64,000 bases of DNA from the NCBI GenBank assembly GCA_916610825.1, contig OU744447.1, positions 15,669,751-15,733,750 of the forward strand. Direction: 5' to 3'. A model generated the notes under the pieces. That model had not been told where the DNA came from, made no database searches, and worked only from the letters and a program-made list of their open reading frames with translations. The DNA is from Haliclystus octoradiatus. Its lineage: Eukaryota > Cnidaria > Staurozoa > Stauromedusae > Haliclystidae. This document shows positions 12,702 through 21,515 of this stretch, piece after piece. Both the position numbers and the translations under genes were made by a program. Each line of letters starts with the position of its first letter. The first letter of the stretch is position 1.

Positions 12702-14004
12702 TCCACACATTTATAACTGTAGGCTACCATGGAATTTCATTTCAAATATTATATAACTATCACTTCAAATACAAGTGGATACGAACAAAAAATAGATTAG
12801 TCGACTGATAGTTTGTACCAAGTGACGTATTTTGAAACATGACACAAATAATGATCAAATATAACCAGCAAATATTATAAAGTCAATAATCTTATAATCA
12901 ATATTTGTATGTTGTGGACTAATCTAGAACAGGCCAAGGTAATGATGACACACATGACCACATAATAATCAAGAATACACCATAGTGACATCTTGAGGCT
13001 ACCCAGTTGACCTCTCCTGAAAATTGAAAATTTGCAACATTAATTGACACTAACTAAGAATAATTTACATCAAAGGAACCCCAAAATGTTCCAATAAGGA
13101 TGTCGAGAGTGGATAAATAGAATAAGTAGAAACAACAGCAACGAAAGTTAACCCGAAAACAGAATGCTGTGTTTGCAAATAACACTTTCACAGGAATTGT
13201 CAAATTTCAGTGAACGAAAAGGTGACGGATTCGGCTAAAGCCATTGGCTGGAAGTGTGAATTGTGTGCAGAACCATCAAATGAATTTATGTAATTTCTGC
13301 TTCATATATATATGCTTAGCTATAAACCATGCCCAAATGTACGAGAGTGGTCTATCTATAGGCCTACTCGTGGCAAATTTTGAATGATTTATTATTGAAG
13401 ATAAAATAGCCTAGCCCTACAGTTCAACATAGTCATTAATTATTGCTGCGAGCCATGCAAGTAGCTTTCTAATCGTATTTAATGAAAATTCAGCGATGTC
13501 ATTGGAATTCTTTCAAGTCACTTTTTTCTTAGTATGTCGTTGTGAAAACTCAGATTGATTCCTGCATAAAATGATGTCATCACGTTGCTGAAGTTAAACA
13601 ATGTATTTGCTCGACTTTGCGGTGTCATAGGAATTTTTTTGTGTCAGTGGAAATGATAGATGTCCGTAATAGCGAATATCACATGGCGTAAATATCAAAT
13701 TCAGGATCCAAATAACGTAGTCACCATTGTTCGCTTCATTTGAATTATACAGCGGCAGAAGTAAAGGAATAGGGTTACTGGGCTAGGCTATTAATATTGC
13801 TATCATTACCATTGAAATCATCACTTCGTCTTTGGAGAAATTATTTGGTTGATAGTGTACTATTCAAATTACTATTGGGATATTATTAAATCCATATTCG
13901 AGAGTGTAGGCTATAACAATCTACAACGTCTAGACTCTCGATCCTTGATAGGAGATGAATTTTTATAAAAACACCAATGACCTCCTTTATTTGACCCATT
14001 ACAG

Positions 14005-14150
14005 TTGACAGCCATTGCGCTGTGCAAGTAGCCTACGTTATGCAATATATCCAAATTTATGAAACATCTTACTAATCAGTAACCTTTGCTGCTTGCAGCA
14101 TTATTTGGATATCTTGCATAAATCATTTGCACAGCACAATGGCTGTTAAT
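14005..14150. repeat. imperfect inverted repeat, about 55-bp arms
   Basis: GACAGCCATTGCGCTGTGCA near the left end pairs with TGCACAGCACAATGGCTGTT near the right end, and inner parts (ATGCAATATATCCAAAT / ATTTGGATATCTTGCAT) also pair. Mismatches show it is older than the 3.4-kb and 11.0-kb palindromes. Confidence 0.75.
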
Positions 14151-14321
14151 TAGCTGTTTGATAACGTCGTAAATCCCTTGTCAAATATGTGGCTTATATT
14201 TATATAGTAACACAAATTCATATACAGTTACATTGCATATCGAAAGCGTTATATACAATCATGATTTCATTCCAAAACAAATTCTACTCAAGTAAATATA
14301 GTGTATTTATAGTTTAAAACT

Positions 14322-14353
<32 letters not shown>

Positions 14354-14483
14354 TTATTCAGAACCTTTAAGTTATACAAACTTTTTTTCAAAGGACTGAT
14401 ACATAGCTAAGTTGACAGGAAAACAAACATTAAGTAAAAAAACAGGCATAAATAACAGGAAAGAGTGGTAAGTGTAAAGTATA

Positions 14484-17400
14484 CTAAGAACGTAAGTGCT
14501 TCTCAAGGAGACGTTTGAAAGTAGGCCTGCTTTGGACTTCCTTCATTGCAGACGGTAGATCGTTCCACTTATGCGCACCAGCGTCTTGAAATGAATGACG
14601 ATGGCTCGACTTGATGTAAATGTCATTGTGGGCGTGAGATCTTGTTCTGGTGGAATACGGCAGTTGGAAAAAGTCGGAAAGCAAAGGAGGAGCTAGTTTG
14701 AATTTAATTTTATGAGTGAACATTAGTTGATGCGATGTTATTCTGTCTCTAACAGAAAGCCAACCTAGTTGACTTTGCATATCAGAGACACGAGTGCGAT
14801 AGTTACAACGGAGCACTGTCCTCATTCCTCTGTTTTGCAATCTCTGGAGGCGATCTAGATGTTCGGTTTTACAGTTCCCCCATACGACAGCGCAGTAGTC
14901 AAAGTGTGGCAAAACAATGGTGTTATAAATAGTTCTAGCTGCTTCTTGCGGTATGAAGCGTCTCACGTATTTCAAAACGCCCAAGCTTCTATTTATTTTC
15001 TTATTAATTGCTATGACATGTTTGTCGAAAGATAGGGTATTGTCTATTAAAATGCCTAGGTATTTTAAAAGATCTACTCTTTCGACAGGTTTGTCATCCA
15101 GCTTTATTATTAAATCGACGTGTTCTTGTTTATTAAGTTTTGGCCTGGAGCCTATTACCATGCAGTTAGTTTTATTTATATTTAATGTTAGTTTATTTGC
15201 ACACAGCCAGGCATGTATTTCAATCAGATCTGACTGTAAAATTTCTTCAACGTCTTTCAAATCTTTACGGGCTACATACAAAAGCGTATCATCTGCATAT
15301 AGATTTATTTTACAGTTATTTACAGAGTTACAAATATCATTTATATAAATAAGAAAGAGTAGCGGCCCAAGGATTGACCCTTGAGGAACTCCGTATTTAA
15401 TTACACCTAAATTTGAATTTACACTATTTATATTAACAATTTGTTTTCTATTCAATAAATAAGATTTAAAAAAATTTAAGCTATTTACATCACTGCCGTA
15501 TAATTTTAATTTATCTAATAATATATACAAGTCTACAGTATCAAATGCCTTTTTAAGATCAATACTAATTACACCTATAAGATTTCTATTTAAAATATTA
15601 TTGAAACAAAACTCAGAAAAATTTAACACACTACCGTCTGTCGAATGGTTTTTACGAAAACCAAATTGGTAATTAGTTAATAAATTATGTTTTGATAAAT
15701 AATAATTTAACTGGGTATGAGCAATTTTTTCTAAAAGTTTGGAGATTATCGGAAGGACTGAAATTGGACGATAATTGGTTCTCTCAGTTATGGCATCCCC
15801 TTTGTGTAAAGGGATAACCTTTGCTGTTTTCAGAGCTTCAGGAAAGACACCATCCCTGAGAGAAAGATTGAATATTCTAGTCAAGCCTGGTGCAATGCTG
15901 TGTGCAGTTAATTTTAAAAGCCTAGTTTCTATGTTATCGATACCTACAGATCGTTTATTTGGTAGTTTATATATTAAATTTTCTGTTTCTAAAATTGAAA
16001 TTGACTGAAATTGAAATTGATTTGCTAAGATATCTACATTTGTTATATTATTTATAAAATTTGTTGTTAAAGTCATTGGATTATAATTTGTTGACTGAAT
16101 AGACGAGGCTAATTTATTTGCAATATCTAAAAAATAATTGTTAAATTCATTTGCTATGGTTATATTATCAGTAATTGGTTTATCATTTATGTTAAGAGTA
16201 TTAATATTTACATTTTTTAATTTATTTGGTAAAATCTCTTTCAGAAATTTCCACATTTGTTTAGGATTTCCTTTGTTTTCTAATATATTTTGATGATAAT
16301 AATTTTTCTTGCATTGCCTAAAATAATTTGTAAATTGATTCCTAGTTTTTTTAAATAAATTGAAATAAATTGCATCATTTGTTCTAATAAATATTTTATG
16401 GTAATTATCGCGCTTATTTTTCAACATTCTGGCATGGTCATCTAAAAAACTTTTTTTCTTTTTTGATTTCACTCTGATTTGTTTAAGCGGTGCAATCTCA
16501 TTTACAATGGTATTGAATACTGCTTGCCATGCATAATATGTATCATCGACGGTGGTGAAAAAGTTTAAAAAATCCCAATTGGTTTGTTGTATGGCAAGAT
16601 TAAGCGATGCTGCATCTAGATCTTTATAATTTCGGGTTAGTGTTAGTTTATGATTACGTACAGGTTTTTTGGCGTTGGTTTTATAAATATAATAATTCAT
16701 TTGGTGATCTGCCAATATATCTAAGGTGACACCGGTTTCAAATAGATCACCGTGTAAATTTGAAATCGCTAAATCTATACAAGTGGATGATGTATTTGTA
16801 ATACGTGTGGGTGATGTTATGTGTTGGTTAAAATTATTTTCAGTAAGAATCGCTGTTAATTTGCGTGTCATTGATGAATTGGAATTAAGCGTGTTAATGT
16901 TAAAATCACCTAAAATTATACTTGACTTATCATTATGATCTAAATAACCTATAAAATTTGAAAATTCGTCTAAATAATCTATGTGTGCGTGTGGATGCCT
17001 ATATATACATGTAATAAATAAATTGTTTCGAGTGTGTGGTATTTGAAGTTCTATTGTGATGCTCATTAAATTAAAATTATTGTATAAAGATGGAACCTTG
17101 AATAAATAGCCTGACTTTATATATATTAAAACACCTTGTTTACCGACAAATTGACCACTGTTATCATACCTGATGGGAGAACTGTAGCCATCCAGAGATA
17201 TGAGGTTGTCTGGTATCTCAGGGGATAGCCAGGTCTCTGTCAAACAGAGGACGTCTGGGCAGCGCTCCGCGATGAAATTAATGATGCTATCAAAATGAGT
17301 TAATACTCCTCCTTGCCCAGAATTGAGATGGCAGATCTTCAAGCCACTGGTGTCCGTGTAGACCTCTCCACCATCCACACATCCAGAAGTACCATCAGGA

Positions 17401-17663
17401 CCAGGGTTAGTTTCAATGTCTCCAGCAAGAAGCAAAATTAGCAGCAAAAAAATTAAATATTTACAGTATTTATATTTTATAACTAAATTAGGTTTAAATA
17501 AAAATAAAGAAGTAGATAATGAAAGAAAATTATTGTTTTGTATATACAGAAAGTTGAAGCCAGTTTTTGATGCATTAACAGTGGCTTGTGTTGATAAATT
17601 GCAGACATATGGACGACATTGACTTTGTAATACGATAAGTGTTATAAGATAACTGACAAACAT
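14484..17663 (-). CDS. LINE polyprotein: 2A-like leader, AP endonuclease, reverse transcriptase
   Basis: 1059 residues, uninterrupted. Residues 1-80 are a hydrophobic leader ending LIFLLLILLLA. Residues 81-89 are GDIETNPGP, a match to the 2A ribosome-skipping consensus DxExNPGP. An AP-type endonuclease follows (about 108-325) with ETWLS near 143, LGDFNINTL near 251 and LADHQMN near 318. The reverse transcriptase (about 600-880) shows NYRPISVLP, SIDLKKAFDTVD, GVPQGSILGPLLF and LYADDTLLYV; the YADD catalytic pair is at 791-792. The C-terminal part carries the usual LGWLSVRDRI region. It nicks target DNA and copies its RNA there. No separate ORF1 is visible upstream. The start is the first ATG after the monomers, so the 2A site would release a peptide of about 88 residues from the enzyme. 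Confidence 0.93.
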   Translation of the reverse strand: MFVSYLITLIVLQSQCRPYVCNLSTQATVNASKTGFNFLYIQNNNFLSLSTSLFLFKPNLVIKYKYCKYLIFLLLILLLAGDIETNPGPDGTSGCVDGGEVYTDTSGLKICHLNSGQGGVLTHFDSIINFIAERCPDVLCLTETWLSPEIPDNLISLDGYSSPIRYDNSGQFVGKQGVLIYIKSGYLFKVPSLYNNFNLMSITIELQIPHTRNNLFITCIYRHPHAHIDYLDEFSNFIGYLDHNDKSSIILGDFNINTLNSNSSMTRKLTAILTENNFNQHITSPTRITNTSSTCIDLAISNLHGDLFETGVTLDILADHQMNYYIYKTNAKKPVRNHKLTLTRNYKDLDAASLNLAIQQTNWDFLNFFTTVDDTYYAWQAVFNTIVNEIAPLKQIRVKSKKKKSFLDDHARMLKNKRDNYHKIFIRTNDAIYFNLFKKTRNQFTNYFRQCKKNYYHQNILENKGNPKQMWKFLKEILPNKLKNVNINTLNINDKPITDNITIANEFNNYFLDIANKLASSIQSTNYNPMTLTTNFINNITNVDILANQFQFQSISILETENLIYKLPNKRSVGIDNIETRLLKLTAHSIAPGLTRIFNLSLRDGVFPEALKTAKVIPLHKGDAITERTNYRPISVLPIISKLLEKIAHTQLNYYLSKHNLLTNYQFGFRKNHSTDGSVLNFSEFCFNNILNRNLIGVISIDLKKAFDTVDLYILLDKLKLYGSDVNSLNFFKSYLLNRKQIVNINSVNSNLGVIKYGVPQGSILGPLLFLIYINDICNSVNNCKINLYADDTLLYVARKDLKDVEEILQSDLIEIHAWLCANKLTLNINKTNCMVIGSRPKLNKQEHVDLIIKLDDKPVERVDLLKYLGILIDNTLSFDKHVIAINKKINRSLGVLKYVRRFIPQEAARTIYNTIVLPHFDYCAVVWGNCKTEHLDRLQRLQNRGMRTVLRCNYRTRVSDMQSQLGWLSVRDRITSHQLMFTHKIKFKLAPPLLSDFFQLPYSTRTRSHAHNDIYIKSSHRHSFQDAGAHKWNDLPSAMKEVQSRPTFKRLLEKHLRS
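17397..17423 (-). other. 2A-like translational recoding motif in LINE ORF
   Basis: The codons read GDIETNPGP directly after a run of leucines and alanine. In 2A peptides the ribosome fails to form the Gly-Pro bond and continues, giving two products; here the break would fall between residues 88 and 89. Such motifs are known at N-termini of some APE-type LINE proteins. Activity here is inferred from the motif alone. Confidence 0.85.
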
Positions 17664-17697
17664 GATAAAAGGGTCAGAAGGTCAAGTATCAACGAAA

Positions 17698-18229
17698 ACC
17701 AGCCAGCGAACAATAAAACCAATGAATAAAATATTAAACCAAACACCACAATGAGACAAATACAATAAAACCAATCAGAGAACAATAAATAATTTGAATG
17801 TACAATGTTTAACGGACAACTTTAAAGAGTAACAAATAAAATTAACTTTGACAAATAAAATGTACAACCAGCCAGCGAACAATAAAACCAATGAATAAAA
17901 TATTAAACCAAACACCACAATGAGACAAATACAATAAAACCAATCAGAGAACAATAAATAATTTGAATGTACAATGTTTAACGGACAACTTTAAAGAGTA
18001 ACAAATAAAACTAACTTTGACAAATAAAATGTACAACCAGCCAGCGAACAATAAAACCAATGAATAAAATATTAAACCAAACACCACAATGAGACAAATA
18101 CAATAAAACCAATCAGAGAACAATAAATAATTTGAATGTACAATGTTTAACGGACAATTTTAAAGAGTAACAAATAAAATTAACTTTGACAAATAAAATG
18201 TACAACCAGCCAGCGAACAATAAAACCAA
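17698..18229 (-). repeat. 169-bp tandem monomers, 3.15 copies, 5' region of LINE
   Basis: Units begin with ACCAGCCAGCGAACAATAAA at 17698, 17867, 18036 and 18205, so the period is exactly 169 bp. The three full units differ at only a handful of positions, and the fourth is cut after about 25 bp. They sit immediately before the LINE start codon, where other LINEs carry repeated promoter monomers; promoter function is inferred. Just beyond, AAACATGTAGACAAA occurs twice (about 18229-18266). Confidence 0.92.
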
Positions 18230-18861
18230 AACATGTAGACAAACTATGTTCAAACATGTAGACAAAAAAAGTTAATTATTACTAAAAATTATCAAACATG
18301 TTTATATATTCTTGGAGTTGATTAAACTATATAATATCATACCAAATACAACACACATATTTCTATGGGATTTTACCAATATGTTACTATCATTTCCCTA
18401 CACTTGGTCACTTCCTGCAGCACTATTACAATTTGTAACAGCAGTCAACAAGTAAATGAATAATTGTAGACCTATAGATTGACTGTTCAGTTGTTTAAAA
18501 TGATAATAATCGATATAGAAGATGTAACGCCTATAACCTACTATTGTAAATAATATAACCCTAACCAATCTTACCTTGAAAACTAGTGGATATCTTGTTT
18601 TCAAGGTTTTCGTTTCTGTAACATGCCTTTTGTATTAATTTAAATAATCCAATATTACTCACAAGCAATATCCATTGTACGAATTGACAGAACTTTATAC
18701 CAATAGCTAAATGCCAAATAATCAGAGCTAAATTCCCTACAGCTGAGAGTTTGAACAACCACATTCATTTCACTGCGCTTTACAGAATAAAATTCAAATG
18801 CAAACCATAAAATTTTAAATCGAACAGAAAGTCATGTGTCTTCTTCACCAGTCTTCTTCAG

Positions 18862-19104
18862 ATGTGACGTCAGCGCTCGCACGACTTGGCTATGTTATAG
18901 AATCTACCTCATATTTGGCGGGTAAATGCTGGCTATGTTATTGGTCAATACAGTTCCATTGTTTCTGATTGGTTAATTTTGATCATGTGACTTGATGTTG
19001 AGTGAAAATAAAGAAATCGTGATCAAGTCAAACTTATTTTATTCAAGCGCTCGAAGGGTTCGGAGAAATTTCAAGTCAAGAGAACTCAATTAAAACACTC
19101 TAAA
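18862..19104 (+). promoter_or_regulatory. H2A.Z promoter with CRE, E2F-like and CCAAT motifs
   Basis: Upstream of the H2A.Z ATG are a perfect CRE palindrome TGACGTCA (18865-18872), an E2F-like TTTGGCGGG (18914-18922) and two inverted CCAAT boxes ATTGG (18940-18944, 18968-18972). No clear TATA box. This set is common in promoters of histone and cell-cycle genes. Binding is inferred. The first 50 bp recur inverted at 11607-11662. Confidence 0.55.
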
Positions 19105-21016
19105 ATGGTAAGAAAACCAATAATTCTGCGTTGACGCTCATCCATTAGCCGTGTCTTATTATAAGTTAAGTTTAACAAGTTTCTCTCTTTCTTCAGGCTG
19201 GAGGAAAAGCTGGTAAAGATTCGAAGCCAAAGGCTAAGGCCATTTCAAGGTCCGCTCGGGCTGGACTTCAGGTAAATGAAATACCAATTCTTATTCGATA
19301 TACGCCAATAAAATCAGTTCACTTCTCAAGGCCAATGTTTGATTTTGAGTATCTTTTAGATTTATTTTCATTTTTAAGACTGGATTCCTATCTTATCTTA
19401 CAGTTTCCCGTTGGACGTATCCACCGTCACATGAAAACAAGAACTATGAGCCATGGCCGCGTTGGCGCCACAGCCGCTGTATACAGTGCTGCAATCTTAG
19501 AATACTTGACTGCTGAGGTAATTTCAGTTTATGTCCTTTCAAATTTCGCATAAACTTTTGCTTTGTATGTTAACTCTGAGCGCGCCATGACTTTTAGCGT
19601 ACCTGAAGTATTTGGCGCCAAAATTTTGAAAAACTGAACAATGATGAACTATAATAGCTCTCACTTTTCATGCTAATGTTTTAAAATATTGCCTTTAGTG
19701 TTGACAATAATTCTTGCAAATTATTTATTTTTCTCTATAATTTGCTGAGGGTTCTGTTTTCTTGTTTGTTATGCTAGAAGACTTCCACATTACATATGTA
19801 GTCTAAGCTTAAAAGGCTATAATTTCATTTGGAGGTTTACAATATTTATGCAAAACTTCAGAATAAATATAATAAAGTCAGTGTAAGATTATCAATGTCT
19901 TTCGACAACAGTTTCCACATTTTTAGTCTATAATCAGGGTTCTTTTATACAAAATATTTTCCTGTAAAGAATATTTCTGGCAGATTTGTTATCTTGATTC
20001 TTGTTATCAACTTTCAAGCTGCAATTTCATTATTTTCAAGGTTTTGGAATTAGCGGGTAATGCTTCAAAGGATTTAAAAGTAAAAAGAATATCACCCAGA
20101 CATTTACAGCTTGCCATTCGTGGTGACGAAGAACTTGATTGGCTCATCAAAGCAACGATAGCCGGTGGTGGTAAGTATATTTAATCAATTACATTAACTA
20201 GAATAGATTCATATTCTTGATAATAGTAGAAATGAAAAATGAATAGACACTAAAGGTGTGCGAATTGGATTTGAATTGACTTTCAGCTTCCGGATCAGGC
20301 TGATATTTTTCTTTTGGATCTTCAGAAAATTTTAGCATTATTTGTGCAGTTTCATTGTTTTAACACTATATTTAATGAAGCAATGTCATGTTCATCCTGA
20401 TTTAGAAAACTGCAGTGGAAATATTAGTAATTTTGGATAACATTTTTGGATCTGATTAATTACTATACGCTTGTTCAATCCAATCCGACTACCATAGTGG
20501 AATCCTTGAATTTGGAACGCCAGATATTTACGACAAAATTACGCCACGCCAAGTCAGCATTCAAGAATACGCCAAATTTAGTTGAAAACTATAGAAAATT
20601 ATCAAATTTCCACACCAAGGAAATCAAATTGGAGTAAAATCAACTCATTTCTACATCGGATATATCCGGCGTAACATACACTATTATCCGACTACTCTTT
20701 CTCCCACATATTTGGTAGACAAGAAATATCACAAGCATACTTGAAACATTTACATAAGATGTCCTTAGCAAAAAAAATTTAAACGCTTCCAGAAAACATA
20801 TGGGCTTGGCCATTCATTCCTATCATTTAAATCACAATTATTTTTTATGTGAACTGTGTAGCAGGTGTATTTTTTATTTCAAGTTATAAACTAATGTTGT
20901 TCCGTCCAATAACATATATGTATTATGTATGAACTTATCTTTCTTTCTTCTTAGGTGTCATCCCTCACATTCACAAGAGTTTAATCTCAAAGAAAGGATC
21001 AGGCAAACCAGCATAA
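19105..21016 (+). CDS. H2AZ: histone H2A.Z, complete, five coding exons
   Basis: Replication-independent H2A variant deposited in nucleosomes near promoters by SWR1/SRCAP-type remodellers. Exons are 19105-19107 (the ATG alone, followed by GTAAG), 19197-19271, 19404-19517, 20041-20170 and 20955-21016, giving 127 residues. It starts [10 protein letters not shown] and contains the H2A.Z-diagnostic segments [17 protein letters not shown] and the docking/C-terminal [13 protein letters not shown]. Departures from the vertebrate protein as I know it: Trp at residue 98 where Ser is usual (DEELDWLIK), [10 protein letters not shown] in the loop-1 region where HLKSRTTSHG is usual, and a short GSGKPA tail. 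Presence of introns is normal for this variant. GHITM follows 500 bp downstream on the same strand. Confidence 0.97.
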
Positions 21017-21515
21017 AACTTGGGGGTTGTAATTTATTTTTGTAATATATATATTATATGTATGTATGCATACTACGACAGCAGCACACAGACATCAAGG
21101 TCAAAGGATATTCATCACCTTTTATTGTAACTATTAATGCCTTAATATTCGGCACACAACATAACCTTTTAATTTGAATTGATCAGTATTACACAACAAT
21201 ATAGTTTTATAAGCGTTGTAAGATTTATATTGCATTGCTTGCTCTGTTTGTTTAATATCTCAAAGGAACAAAATTTTAAAACAATTATTTTTTGTTTTGT
21301 CTGTGTATCATGTCTCACTTGTCCGGCACCACAATGATCACAACTTGCACACTGATGATGTCTGTCACAATCATAAATTAATAGAAATCAGATGTAGGAA
21401 GAAATAGATGTAAAGTGGGGAAACCTGTTCAAAACTTTTAGGAACTGGGGCAAGCCAATTATTACATCTTTTCGTCCTGACTCAGCACTTTACGTAGGTT
21501 GTAGTCTTAGTCAAC

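Larger units (their letters stand above)
10804..14322. other. intergenic region between OGDH and the LINE
   Basis: No gene with recognisable homology was found on either strand. It holds palindromes at 11003-11220, 11266-11337 and 14005-14150, a 56-bp repeat at 11607-11662 that is inverted relative to the H2A.Z promoter, and a hAT-like MITE at 12405-12701. The remaining AT-rich sequence shows nothing I can assign. Confidence 0.6.
14323..18232 (-). mobile_element. full-length LINE (non-LTR retrotransposon), CR1/L2/Rex-like
   Basis: In element orientation (minus strand) it comprises a 5' region of 169-bp tandem monomers (18229-17698), a 34-bp leader, one intact 1059-codon ORF (17663-14484), and a short 3' region ending ...TGAATAAATGATGATG with an (ATG)n tail at 14353-14323. 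An AP-type endonuclease, a GVPQGS/YADD reverse transcriptase, and a 3' microsatellite instead of poly(A) point to the CR1/L2/Rex group; the exact clade is not resolved. The uninterrupted ORF and near-identical monomers suggest recent insertion. No reliable target-site duplication was seen. A related 3' end occurs at 61908-62000. Confidence 0.88.

Noticed and set aside
12383-12730. 115-codon minus-strand frame with Gly/Cys/Trp-rich ends
   Set aside because: It runs through the hAT-like MITE including its terminal repeats and has no recognised domain.
14953-17622. Several plus-strand frames inside the LINE
   Set aside because: They are shadows of the minus-strand endonuclease-RT frame.
17698-18229. 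Direct repeats that might suggest a CRISPR-like array
   Set aside because: The units are contiguous 169-bp monomers with no spacers, in a eukaryotic LINE leader.
20446-20637. 63-codon open frame in the last H2A.Z intron
   Set aside because: No similarity recognised and no splice context; likely chance.
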